Assembly (NCBI RefSeq): GCF_022539665.2
Contig: NC_081335.1
Coordinates: 7,130,001 to 7,194,000 of the forward strand
Direction: 5' to 3'
DNA: 64,000 nucleotides
From: Daphnia carinata
Taxonomy: Eukaryota; Arthropoda; Branchiopoda; Diplostraca; Daphniidae
Both the position numbers and the translations under genes were made by a program. Below the pieces are notes generated by a model. It made no database searches and was not told the origin of the DNA. It saw nothing but the letters and a program-made list of their open reading frames with translations. Position 1 is the stretch's first letter. The number at the start of each line of letters is the position of its first letter. Below, piece after piece: positions 1 through 10,997 of this stretch.

Positions 1-3000
1 AACGATAAGAGATGCGGAGGCAATATTATGCAGGCCACCCCAACCTCATTAAGTTTCACAGCAACCCCAACGGGAGAGGGTGCGTGGTATGCCATTAAAG
101 AATATCGCGTCCTAAATTGCCTTGCAGAAGAGATAACATTAAGACAGGAAACCCCTGAAAGCCCAATTGAAAGCCCTTTTGGATATTTAAATGCTACCCA
201 ACAAGACGGCCAAATCATTCAAAATCATAATACAATAGTATGGGGAGATAAATCTAGTAATGTTTCCAATTCCCAAATAATCCTTAAAGGTATCGGATAT
301 CTAGAATTGACCCAAACCACAGAAATCGTAAATACCAGTAGACTCTTAGATACCAGTAGACAAATTGAAATATCATTCTTTAACACCCCTGATAATAATA
401 ATAAAGAACTAGCTCAACCCAGCTTTAAAGTAGTCGGCATCCCCCTAACCTTTTTGATATTCCCCGCCGAAACAACAAGAAAGTTATACAAAATACATAA
501 AAACACCCTACCCTCCTGTAAAAATCAAACCAATATCGACTCATGGTCATGCAATGAGTTTGCAGAACCGAGGAATAGTAAAACGAAAAGATCCATAAAG
601 CAAGAAGTCGAATTCCTTTTAAACGATCCACTCGAAGAAGCTGAATTGGGAAAACGACTCTACAGCATTTCTTATGCTTGGGGATGGATTCGTTTAGGCC
701 ATCCAAAAATAACAAAGATAGAAGAAAACGGCGTAATACGCAAACAAGATTCAATCGTTTACATCAAGATAATGTACACCCAAAAACAAGTGACCACCCA
801 TAACCAATTCGACATAGACGAAAAATTACCTTATGGAACAGACTTCGAATACCTAATGGACCACACCTTACGAATCCGAAGAACCACCACGTGTCTAACG
901 ACATCGGAGATAAACACGATCATTACGGGACAGTGCGGTGAACGGACATCGCGCTGGCTATTCGATACAAAAAACCACCAGCTAATATCAATGGAAAAAC
1001 ACCTATGCATCACACTACGAGACGAGGACGAAGGAACCCAACGCTCCTTAATCCTGCAAAAATGCAGCAGACCTGACGATATGGACGACAACCAGCAATG
1101 GGTATTTGAAACACTGAATTCAAACCCAGAAGTATTAGAGAACTTCCCAGAAACATCCATCGACGAGCTGGAAGAAATAAGACTAGAACAGAGAAGAGCA
1201 GTAGCGACAACCATTAATTCGCCGATTTTTGGAAACTTAATTAAATTCAACCACGGACATGGAAACATCATATGGGATATGATCAGCTGGGGACTACTTA
1301 AAAGCGGAAGACCACCAAATGAAAAATGTGTAACATACAACGGAACTAACACAATGATGACGCTGGAAGAATGCGACCGAGACTGGATCAAATGCCAAAG
1401 AAGCCTACAAAAATTGCTAACTAGCAATGACCCACTAGTACAAACTCAAACAACAGTCGCAAACTGCAGTAGGACATTGGAACGAGGTCAAGCGTTCGAA
1501 TATTCAGCGGATTTCACAATCAGACCTTTCAATACCAACAACTGTATCAAGGCTAATACAACGATGTTAGTCTTACAGGAATGTTCAAGTACTAGCTCAG
1601 TATGGGGAACATTCGAACACACAGGACAATTTATGGCAACGGATAGAACGGGATCACACACCTGCCTCAGACAGAAAATGTCTGACACTGAAAATAGGAA
1701 AGTTAAGCCTAGGACATTGCCACGAAAGGAGCAAGAAACAACACTTCAGCTTCGAGTATAAAAATCCTCACCAAATAAAAACCTTGCCAGCATCAGCTAT
1801 CATTGCTTTATATACGCAACAACCGTTCGACGGGAAAACTGTACCACGAATCCCACCGTTAAACAAACATGAAAATATCAACTCAGTTTTTAGAAGTGAA
1901 ACGGAAGAACCCCCTACAACAACAGCAAAATCAGTTGGCACATCAACCGCCAAACCGACTACGACGACAACGCATCGTCCTATTACAACGAAAACTACAA
2001 CGACACTTAAACATACAACGACTAGTAAAGCTGTGCCTACAACGACGACGAAACCAACAACAACGACAAAGCCATCCACAACGACAAGGCTAACAACAAC
2101 GACATCAAGGTCCACATCCACCACGACAAAACCAACTGCAAAGACAACCTTACCGACGGCAAAACCTACATCGCCTTCAATAACCACACGAATGGTTACC
2201 GCAGCGACATTCAGCATCACTATCGCAAAAAATGCTAATCCACGACCAGTAGAGGAAATCCCAGAAACAATTCCCACCTCAACGATCCCCACAACCAAAA
2301 TCACAAATACACCGACTACAGAAAACACAAAACGCAGCCCCAACACCACCGAATTGGAATACCCGACACCAAGTGAAAGCGACACGACGACAACCCAAAA
2401 GCCAAGAAGCGGAATAACAAAAAGAGAAAAGGAAATGACAAACGATTCATCATCACTACGCCCTAAGGAAGATACCAAAACGGAATTATTGGTGTCCACG
2501 AATGACCTAAACGATCGGCTGAAGTACGAAATAAGTAAAATGCACGAGCAATATAAAATAAACATAGAGACGGAACACGAAAATAAATTGGCCAAAGAAA
2601 TCAGAGACGTATACTGCCAATTAACAAAGATGAAAAGAACACAAGCAATTATATTGGCCCAAACGAATGGCCTGCTAGCAGCAGCTGCCATAGGCCTACC
2701 TACATGTTCAAGACTTTATGGTTTTGGGCAAGCCATGACGCTACAACAATGTGAGCAAAAACGAATTCTACTATCGGCGAAAGAAACGAAATGCGGATTC
2801 CAACCGTCCTTCAAGTATGGAAAAATGAATTGCACAATTGGAACAGATGGGTGGTCTATTCACCCATATTCTGATTGTTTCTGGAAAACGCAACTAGTGA
2901 ACATCAATGGATACCCGCATTCATGGGAACATAACGACACCAACGGTGATTGGGTAAAACAAGACGCAACAATCCACACACCAAATCTTGATCTAATCGC

Positions 3001-3535
3001 GGAATTTGACGAACTTCATCTAAACAATTTCGATTATACACTTAAAAGTCACCCAGCCCATAACGCAATGGAGATGGAACAATTAAACATACTGAACGAT
3101 TTAGTCGGAAAACTGCAAGAAGGAGAAGCACGATCACTATCGGACATTGTAGTATCAGAAGCGCAAGAAAATAAAATTGGAAACATGTTCTCTTGGTTCG
3201 ACACGTTAAAAATCCTAGGTCTAACATCAATTGGGTTTATACTATTCATAATATGCCTGCGAGTATTTATCGCATGCAACCCATGCCCAAGATTACTAAA
3301 GAAAATCAATTCAAGAAAAGTAACCGCGGAAAAAATGACAACACAGCTAAACGCACCATCATCACCACCCGCACCAGAAAAAGAAAATATTTACTCAGCC
3401 GAGGAATCTGGTTGGGAAAAAGGCAGACAAAAAACCTGCACAGGTAACCATACGACATGCTCATATGTCGTTGGGCATGGTATGGTGTGGGAAGACTTGT
3501 GCAAATGCACAGGGAGCTTGGACACAGGGATTTAA
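1..3535 (+). pseudogene. Envelope gene of LTR retrotransposon A (5' end outside window, frameshifted)
   Basis: The frame is open from base 1, so the gene starts left of the window. It predicts a membrane glycoprotein. In order I see a basic furin-like site (KTKR then S, bases 580-594); a Cys/Trp module resembling ricin-B lectin repeats (about 880-1110); a second such module (about 1535-1700); a Thr/Lys-rich mucin-like stretch (about 1910-2200); a helical Cys-containing ectodomain (about 2500-3130); one membrane helix (about 3205-3270); and a tail with paired cysteines (about 3430-3510). The frame switches once near 1650-1680: the upstream frame ends at 1761 and the downstream frame runs on to 3535, so this copy is broken. 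It is homologous throughout to the env at 34715-39324. By retrovirus and errantivirus analogy it would mediate budding and entry, but I could not assign it to a known fusion-protein class. Confidence 0.8.
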
Positions 3536-3548
3536 AAAAAAAAAAAAA

Positions 3549-3619
<71 letters not shown>

Positions 3620-3625
3620 AAATAA

Positions 3626-3664
<39 letters not shown>
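3533..3664. repeat. Poly-A tract merging with the env stop codon
   Basis: About 130 bases of nearly pure A with a few T interruptions, beginning inside the env stop codon. It lies between env and the ankyrin ORF. The matching interval in element B (39540-39850) is A-rich but not a pure tract. Antisense Phe-rich ORFs here are artefacts. Confidence 0.9.
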
Positions 3665-3667
<3 letters not shown>

Positions 3668-3910
3668 ATAATAAGTGAAAAACACAAGGCATTAAAAGAA
3701 AGTAGTATATTACATATATCAAAGTAAAAATACAAACACAGCAAGTCAAACAGTAATAGACAACAACAATAAATAAAGCTTATAGTAGGATAGTTCTGCT
3801 CTAATAGACACCTAATATGATACCCCATTTAAAAGATAACCCAAATAAAAGGCCGAGCTAATGATGAAAAGCCGACAAACCAAATGGGTACTATAAAAGA
3901 TGATGTACAC

Positions 3911-3925
3911 TAACACTAACTTCAG
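3911..3925 (+). promoter_or_regulatory. Putative 3' splice site for the ankyrin ORF (element A)
   Basis: Two CTAAC-like branch motifs directly precede TTCAG, with AG at 3924-3925. The distance from the AG to the ATG at 3998 is 72 bases, identical to the spacing at 39944-39945 in element B. The rest of 3665-3997 is AT-rich leader without another ORF I can support. Confidence 0.5.
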
Positions 3926-3997
3926 TTTGGAAACAAATCTTAACAAGAGTCAACAGACACTTCAAACAACTCCTGACTTTCTATTCCTAAAACCAAG

Positions 3998-5533
3998 ATG
4001 TCGTCTACAATCAACAACGAGCGGGATCCAATTAAACAGGAACGCCCGTGCTGGGTTGAAGATCTAGTAAACGACTGGATAGGAACCGATGAAACTCAAC
4101 AAGCCATAAAAATCGAGAAAGGTCCGACGTCTGACATAGGGCCTGAATCGTGCACCGAAGTAGAAATCGCCAAACATGAAATAGAGGAAAGTGGTGACGA
4201 TGACCCAAATTGGCTAAGAAAAATGATTGAGCAGATCAAGAAGGACGGAGATATCGCGGACAGCGACACAACGACAGTAGAACTGCCAGACTTGCACCGC
4301 AATCGGGACGAGAAACAGTCAAATTGCAATCACAGTAAAGGTGAACCGCCACAAGAAAACACAAGTGAAGGTGAAGAATCCATTAGTAGCGAATACGACG
4401 ATGGACACTACACCACGTCAATGGAAGACAGTAGCAGCGACAACGACGACGTGTATCATACGACCGGAAGCTTTGAAAGTACTTCAAACGCTGGGCCGTA
4501 CGAATATGAAAACGAAGAAAGTGTGTTTAACAGTGACGACGATCGGAGTAAGATGGGACACAGAGGTGATTACTACGACACACCCGCAAGCAACGAAGAA
4601 GGAGGACTAAACCACGCCCAAAAAGAGCACATCACTCGCAGTTGCCGTAACTGCATGCTAAAGACCTTCCCTCCTTTAGTGGCCGGCGATGCAGCCAATC
4701 AACGCATCGAGAGGCTAGCCACCATAGCAGCCGAACGAGGACAGTTCGTCTTCGAAATAATCAACGCCCCCCGAGAAACGCTTAGAAAATTTCAGAAAGG
4801 AAAAGAAGAGGAGGGAAGAGCAACAGGGAGGAGCGTGGGAAGCTTGTTGGATACGAAATTCCCAAACGAAAGAACCATGCTCCACGAAAGTGTAAATAAG
4901 AAAAGATACGACGTCACGGAACTATTATTGACTTTCGGCGCAAACATCGACATCACAGAAAAGGGTGAAACAATAGCTCACCGAGCCGCCGCAGACAACA
5001 ACGAACACTTACTCAGAACCCTGTCATTCCACAGGTGTCAGTTTAGCGAATGGAACTGTCTAGGGGAAACTCCCCTAATGGTGGCCATCGCATTAAAAAA
5101 CGAAGAAAGCATCGGTTTTCTGTGGATAACTCCACTGATAAAACAGTTAAGTCGCGATGGAGAAACGATCCTACACTATGCAGCGAGATTCAACAGCAAG
5201 AAAGAATATGTCAACAGTGCATGCATGCACGGTGTAAACGTCAACCAGAAATCTCTGACGCGCCGTGAAACGGCCCTTATTGCAGCCGTACGATATGGGA
5301 ACCCCGAGATAGTTGAAGTGCTGTTAAGGAACGGCGCAAGATATGACGAACCAGACTATCTTGGAAATTATGCCACGGATTACATCGGCGAGAGAGAAGA
5401 AATAGCTAAAGTATTCCTTAACAGAAATATAAAACCGAGAAGAAAAGGCCAGAAAACGCTGATAATTCATTACGACCGAGAAAGGAGCTGCAAGAGGAGG
5501 AGAGGAGCCGGTTCACCATCGGAAGAAGATTAA
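3998..5533 (+). CDS. Ankyrin-repeat accessory protein of LTR retrotransposon A
   Basis: A 511-residue intact ORF after env and before the 3' LTR. Residues 1 to about 205 are acidic and Ser/Thr-rich, with Asp/Glu runs. A short Cys motif (SCRNCMLKT) lies at about residue 215. From about residue 290 come roughly six ankyrin repeats with recognisable TLLH, GETPLM, GETILHYAA and ETALIAA cores, then a basic C-terminus. The order matches the ORF at 40018-41307, with divergent N-termini but the same Cys motif and repeat number. An acidic N-terminus plus six ankyrin repeats resembles IkB proteins. Viral ankyrin proteins such as polydnavirus vankyrins are known to inhibit NF-kB-type immune signalling, but that role here is inference. 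The ATG at 3998 is chosen because it is the first after the splice-like site at 3925. Capture of a host gene is the likely origin. Confidence 0.88.
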   Translation: MSSTINNERDPIKQERPCWVEDLVNDWIGTDETQQAIKIEKGPTSDIGPESCTEVEIAKHEIEESGDDDPNWLRKMIEQIKKDGDIADSDTTTVELPDLHRNRDEKQSNCNHSKGEPPQENTSEGEESISSEYDDGHYTTSMEDSSSDNDDVYHTTGSFESTSNAGPYEYENEESVFNSDDDRSKMGHRGDYYDTPASNEEGGLNHAQKEHITRSCRNCMLKTFPPLVAGDAANQRIERLATIAAERGQFVFEIINAPRETLRKFQKGKEEEGRATGRSVGSLLDTKFPNERTMLHESVNKKRYDVTELLLTFGANIDITEKGETIAHRAAADNNEHLLRTLSFHRCQFSEWNCLGETPLMVAIALKNEESIGFLWITPLIKQLSRDGETILHYAARFNSKKEYVNSACMHGVNVNQKSLTRRETALIAAVRYGNPEIVEVLLRNGARYDEPDYLGNYATDYIGEREEIAKVFLNRNIKPRRKGQKTLIIHYDRERSCKRRRGAGSPSEED

Positions 5534-5776
5534 CTACAAGAATCGCCGCACCCACCAAGTAGAACCCAGAGTACAATATTTTGATTAAAATAAATACATC
5601 CTAGATATCTTGGAACGTAGATTTAGCCTCAAAGAAAAAATGTAACCCAAGAAAGCTTATTCGTATAAACAATGTTGAAGTGTGTAATTCCATTTGTACA
5701 CGCCTAGGGCATAAGTAATATCTAGTGTGTAGCATGGAGTTGGAGGACCAATTCTTATCGATAAAGGGGGGTGGAA
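5534..5776 (+). other. 3' untranslated region and polypurine tract of element A
   Basis: No ORF. A stretch beginning near 5739 (TGGAGGACCAATT and following) matches the sequence just before the 3' LTR of element B. The polypurine tract AAAGGGGGGTGGAA occupies 5763-5776 and abuts the LTR start, where it would prime plus-strand DNA synthesis. Confidence 0.7.
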
Positions 5777-6334
5777 TGTAATGAGTCAATATACACTTTC
5801 ATGTATACTTGACGGTAGCCTATGCTATCCTTGACGTAGGTGTGACGCGTAGTGTACACACTACGTCACCACCTATCGAATATGAGCCGCTCCGCATTGG
5901 TGGATAAAATGAATGCTTCTTTATTGTGTTTGTAATTCCACAGAGTTCGAAATATATACTTTTGTGTTCTGTAATGAGTCAATATACACTTTCATGTATA
6001 CTTGACGGTAGCCTATGCTATCCTTGACGTAGGTGTGACGCGTAGTGTACACACTACGTCACCACCTATCGAATATGAGCCGCTCTGAGTATGTTTAGCG
6101 CAGCGCCTCCATGACACGGAGTTGGGTATGGCGCGTGGTATACAGCCATCGCGCCATGACCTTGTCACGCCCCCGCCGTCTAAGCGTGATGCTAATTATC
6201 ACCATGACGTGCGCTGCTGTAGCCCCTTACTGCTATATAAACCCCTGTTTCTTAATCATTCATCGGAGTTGCCTTTGCTCTCTCACTGTGTGCACTTGTA
6301 CTGGGGTATAATAAACGGTTATGAGAACCTTACA
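5777..6334 (+). repeat. 3' LTR of element A with an internal duplication
   Basis: Begins TGTAAT right after the polypurine tract and ends CTTACA, the same style of end as element B's LTR. The first 116 bases (5777-5892) are repeated exactly at 5970-6085, separated by 77 unrelated bases. Each copy holds an imperfect hairpin around CGTAGTGTACACACTACG. A TATA-like TATATAA lies at 6234-6240 and AATAAA at 6310-6315. The 5' LTR is outside the window, so it is not certain whether the duplication belongs to the family's LTR or only to this copy. Confidence 0.7.
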
Positions 6335-6989
6335 GTTCTATCTCTTAACTAAGATACATTATCAATAAATATCATTTTCAGTTGGATTTACTGCTATTAT
6401 TTCAAATATTCATATAAATAATTAGTACACGAACGGGTCATTTGTTTTTACTTTTTGCTAAATATGTGTCTTAATTTAGGTGTTATTTTAACCATTTTCG
6501 GAGAACTTTTACCAATGTCAGGGAACTTCCCCGAAATTTTATTTTAGGTGATATTTCCACCGAATTGGCAGAGTCTGACTTAGGTGCGAATTTCACCGAA
6601 ATTCGAGGCTATTTTTAACAGGGTAATTTTTTAACACCTAGATTGAAGTAATAGAGGCAAAACCAATTGATTATTTGTTTCGCTTCTTATGCTATTTCGA
6701 AAAGACAATTCATGTCAATAAAGTGGGTCTTCTACTATTGAAAATAACCTACTTTATTTGCCCAACTGGCTTAGATTGGTTAGTTGAGCTCTTCTTTCTC
6801 CCAATAATTTCTAATGGCTATGCATAGCTCGTTTGCTATTTGCATTTGGCAAATCGACTTGATATTCTATCGTGGTGGAATACTAGCTATTTTTAAGCGT
6901 AGTAAGCAATTTGCATTTTCCTGAAAATATCTAGGCTTATATTTTAATTCGTAAATTGTTGCAACAAAAGGTATAACTCATCTTCCAAA

Positions 6990-7462
6990 TCTTCCATTAC
7001 AAGCTTATTGATTTGAAAGCCATTGCAAAGGACAATAACCAAATAATTTACTGTCTAATTTTTTCAAAGGCAGTTTGTTCATCAGTATCCCAAAAAAGGT
7101 TTTCTGATAACCCTTAAATACAAAAAAAGAGTTAATGGGTTTAGAAATAGATCCAGATTGTTTAATAAATTTTGTTTATATTTTCGTCAAATGAGGATGG
7201 TGTTTTAAATTTTACTTTTTTGTGCAGTTTTTCTAGACCGGATAAAATACCGTCGGTCGAGATAACATGACCGAGATAATTGACAGAACGTTTAATGAAT
7301 TATTTTTTTTAAGCTTTAATTTTAATTTTGCGTTTTTCAACAAATCAAAGACTCGCATACCGCGTAAAATGATCTTCAAAAGTATCTGAAAAGATCGTCC
7401 ACCTATTTAAATCAACTAATGCTTTACGTCTTAAAACGTCATTCAGTACATAATTCATTAGT
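6990..7462 (-). pseudogene. Decayed Gypsy reverse transcriptase, C-terminal half
   Basis: Reading the minus strand away from 7462 gives reverse-transcriptase sequence with stops and frameshifts: the region after the TFQR motif, a degraded YLDD region, IIFSDTFEDH-like sequence, a KNAKLKLK stretch, a GHVIS-like block and a TDEQTAFEKIR-like block near the RNase H connection. It is the continuation of the segment at 11975-12400; the transposon at 7472-11965 split them. From 6335 to about 6990 I see only AT-rich sequence, possibly more of the same remnant. Confidence 0.6.
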
Positions 7463-7471
7463 GTTGAAAAG
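7463..7471. repeat. 9-base target-site duplication, left copy
   Basis: GTTGAAAAG directly precedes the inverted terminus at 7472 and is repeated exactly at 11966-11974. Confidence 0.85.
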
Positions 7472-8061
7472 GGTAGCCGGAGAAATAGGACCTGGAGAAA
7501 TAGGACCCGGAGATTTAGGACCTACAAATAGGACCTGGAGAAATAGGACCTGGAGAAATAGGACCCAATCTTCAAACATTTTTTGAAGGGTCCTACTTCT
7601 CCCTATTGAGGGTCCTATTTCTCCAGCCTTGAGGTCCTATTTCTCCATCTTAAAAAAATTAAATGTGTAATGGGCTTAATATTCCGATATGTTGAAAAAA
7701 AAACCGAACGGCTTATATTGGTTTCTGCACTTCAAACACCGTTATCAATATGACGCCTTTTCACTGCATTATAACTTTTTTTAAAAAATTTACATTCATA
7801 ATATTTTTGCAGGATTATATGCTTTTTCTATTGCTTTTTAGAGCTCATTTAATAGAAAAGTAATTTTGTTTATACAGTATTTGGATTTTCGCATTTCACA
7901 TTTTCTTACTGGTGTTTTCAGGCCTACCATCACCCGCCCTTTACTAGTGTCGCTATTCACTTTTTTTTTCTTCGTGCCTCAATGAGGATTCTTGGGAGGG
8001 CACATAAGTACCTCTTAATACACAGATAACTAAGAAAATTATTATATAAAAATAATTTAAG
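7472..8061 (+). repeat. Left terminal inverted repeat of element F
   Basis: Starts GGTAGCCGGAGAAATAGGAC and contains repeated 14-base units GGAGAAATAGGACC, then a turn and the same units in inverse orientation. Similarity to the reverse complement of 11400-11965 continues to about 8061 with many mismatches and small gaps. Confidence 0.8.
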
Positions 8062-9029
8062 AAACGTTAATTTCATAGTAAAACACTGTTTGCCCTTGCG
8101 CAAAATATTGTTTTTTACGATATATATGGCAACGGTTACTACAAGCAGACGACTGTTTCAAGCGAAGTGTCAACATCCTACAATTCTATGAATCGTTGAA
8201 GTTGCTTATTGTAAGCGGTGTTTGTTTGACAGGTAAGTGGCTAGTTTCAGTAAAATTAAAAATTTTCTATTACCTAGGTTTGGCAGTTTTGGTACATTTC
8301 AAATTCATGTTGGCATTAGCACCACAGAAGAAAAAAATTTACTTGGAAGGAAAGGTATTTAAAGTGTAGACATAATTTTATTAGTTGCAGTTGGAAATTT
8401 GACACACATTACTAATCCAAAATGTTTCTTAGGTGGTTACTTTCAAGGAGAATCATGAAACTAGAGCATGATTTACCATGAACCATTTGGGAACCAACTT
8501 GTTAGCTGCCTTATAGCTATCATCCTTCTGGTAATCTAGATTTTCACAGATTTTTTGTTCGTGAAATTTATGTAATCATTTTTCTTATCGTTCAGATGAA
8601 ATAACAGCATTACAGCTGTTAGTTACGTCAAGACATTAATCTGAAGATGCAAGTACTGAGCTTTAACGGATTTCAATTTACAGAAGCAAGACATCCAATT
8701 CTGTTGTTGAGGAGAAAACCAACTACACACCCAGCTATGAATGGACACATGTGTGTAATTGAATCTAAATTAATTTTATTTTTATGGTTTAAAGGCTTTT
8801 CGTTCTAATCTTCCTGCTAGATAGTATCTGAGAGCCATTCTTTAATTATCATTTCACTTAGATGCATTTTCAACTAGTAAATACATTAATTTATTATCGT
8901 CTTAGGTAGCAAACCGAAATCGGTATCATCGCTGAGCAGTGCCCAAGAAAATGTCCAGGAGCACGTAACACTATTCCTTATTATTGATTTCCATGATATC
9001 AATATTGGATATGGATCACGGGATCTCAT
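8062..9029. other. Unassigned interior of element F
   Basis: AT-rich sequence without a supported ORF. A possible splice donor (ACAG then GTAAGT, near 8231) suggests it may hold more intron and exon pieces of captured host sequence, but I recognise no protein. Confidence 0.4.
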
Positions 9030-10330
9030 GTTGAAGGCGAGGGGGAGGAGAACACCCAATCCGTTAGAAAGCTGAAAAAAGAAATGACCGTCGAAGAAAG
9101 GCACTTAATCCGTGCCCAAAAGTATAGGATACATAAACATTTTTACGTTTTGCGTTTAATTATTTAGAGTTACTTGTGTGTGAAAAGGCTACAACTCATC
9201 GAATCGGACTTTTATAAGCATGCCAGCATTAATGAAACGGCGCGGACGCTAGATCTTGATCTCGATGTCGTTGTCGTTGATCAAATTTTCAACTTTTGGG
9301 TTCTTAAACGAAAGGTGTGTGCTCCCAAATTCATGTGTCTCTACTACAAGCAATCAATTTTCTTTTCTAAAATTTCCAGTCCAACCGAGACAGACCATTG
9401 CTACCGCCCAAAACCACTGAAACGGAAAGATTAAGTCAGCAACAACAGCAAGATATGGAACGTATGAAATTGTTTGTACAGCTACGACAAGACCTAGAGA
9501 GGGTATGAACATACTTCTCATTAACTTTATTATTTTATCTCGTTAAATGCAGAGTTGTCAGTAAAAACTGTTCTTCGCTGTAGGTTCGAAATTTGTGTTA
9601 CATGGTCAGCCGAAGAGAGAAATTATCACGATCGTATTTTCGATTGCGAGAACAAACCTTCCACAAGCAACAGCGATTTTGTCTCTGTCTGATCTACAAA
9701 AAACTATCACCCCAGCAGAACTGACGCCAATCATGGCTCCAATGTCTATGACCTTGTATATTTACGTGAGGAAACGATCCAAAAAGAAGGCTTTGAACAA
9801 GTCATTCAACTCATAGCAGGCGTACAGTCGAACATCCCCGCAATGAAAAAGGTTTGGCTTTTCCGTAATTATCGATGACAAGGAAACAGTTCTCAATCTG
9901 TGTGCGTTGAATTTATTTGGTTGCAGGATAAAAATGGAATCGTTGGTCGTCCCAATCATTTAAAGGAAGACAACCCATACAAACGCACGTACATGAATGG
10001 GGGCGAAAGTCGTTGATTCCGCTCGCTATCTTCCATCAGTGCCGAATCGGCTGCCTCTGATACTGAAACAAACAGTAGATGGAAGAGACCGGTATTTCAA
10101 ATCATCTTCCTGTTCGAGTTTCTACGCCGATCACAATTTCCCATTTTTTATTCTTTCCGTCCAGGTGAGAACACCTTCGCAAACATCAATTACCTCGGTC
10201 GACAGCGATTTCGATGTAGCCATTACACAGCTTGGTTCCAAAAAAGCCAGTTCGAAAACTAGTGATAGAGCTGGCAAGTTCATTTACACCGACAGTGAAG
10301 AAGAAGCGGGACCTTTTAGGCTTTTGATGT
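9030..10330 (+). pseudogene. Captured fragment of a Jade/rhinoceros family gene with introns
   Basis: Exons 9030-9121, 9188-9314, 9380-9502 and 9584-9721 join in one frame through short GT-AG introns (66, 65 and 81 bases); a TGA follows at 9722. The product matches the conserved block after the PHD fingers of Jade proteins: MTVEER, an FYKHA helix, a DLDLDVV then NFWVLKRK motif, NRDRPLLPPK, FVQLRQDLERV and RNLCYMVSRREKL. Jade proteins are scaffold subunits of HBO1 histone acetyltransferase complexes; this block helps contact the enzyme. Further pieces (NPYKRTY, ESAASDTET, TDSEEE) follow to about 10320 but include a TGA near 10015. PHD fingers are absent, so the fragment cannot be a full Jade protein. 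Possible products are a truncated protein or silencing RNA. Confidence 0.8.
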
Positions 10331-10439
10331 TACCTGCTAAATTTTTGTTTAATTGTTTGTATTTTGTAAAAATAAATGTAAATCAATTACCAAAAATTTA
10401 TGGTTTTATTTTAATTTAAACAAATTTTCTTGCGTCCTT

Positions 10440-10720
10440 TGGCTGCCGCGATCCGGACATTCCGCGGATGTTCCAATACGTACGTTCACTGAACGTACGG
10501 ATTTGCCATCCTGCAGACGTCCAACTAAGGACGTCCGTAGTACTCCCAAATAAGGACGTTACCAGGACTTCCAATTAATTACGTCCGTAGGACGTCCTCC
10601 AGTGGACGTCCCTAAAACCGGACATTAGGACATCCTGGTGACGTACATCTGCCGTCAGAATAGGACGTCCCGATCGGCCAGCCAGGACGTAGATGGGATG
10701 TCCCTGGGACGGACAAAGGT
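10440..10720. repeat. Cluster of GGACGTCC-type palindromes
   Basis: About 280 bases rich in variants of GGACGTCC and CGTACG, with a hairpin around CGTACGTTCACTGAACGTACG near 10480-10500. Units are irregular. It may be a degenerate MITE or an inverted-motif array inside element F. Confidence 0.55.
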
Positions 10721-10997
10721 TAGTAGGGTATGTATGTGCTATAATCTTTTTGTTTAAGGAAGGCAAGCCAGCATATGCCATCCAATTTCAGGGGAAAAGC
10801 AGGACTCTGATAAAATGAAAACTCAACTTAAACGGAAGTTAGATAAGTTGGAGAAGAAGAAACTAAACAAACAAAGGAAAAATAACAGATGCCAAGGTAA
10901 ACTTTGATTTCGACAAAAAAAATAGACCTTCAACTAATTTTACTTTTCTGTATTTTAACAGATAAAAGAATACTAAGCGCAATAGGTTAAAAAAAAT

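Noticed and set aside
1768-2691. Val-rich ORF of 307 codons on the minus strand
   Set aside because: It is the antisense of the Thr-rich mucin-like part of env; composition is explained by ACN codons read backwards.
3461-3828. Phe-rich minus-strand ORFs
   Set aside because: They are the poly-A tract read in reverse.
5601-6352. Short ORFs in the LTR of element A
   Set aside because: They lie in untranslated region and LTR repeats with no protein-like composition.
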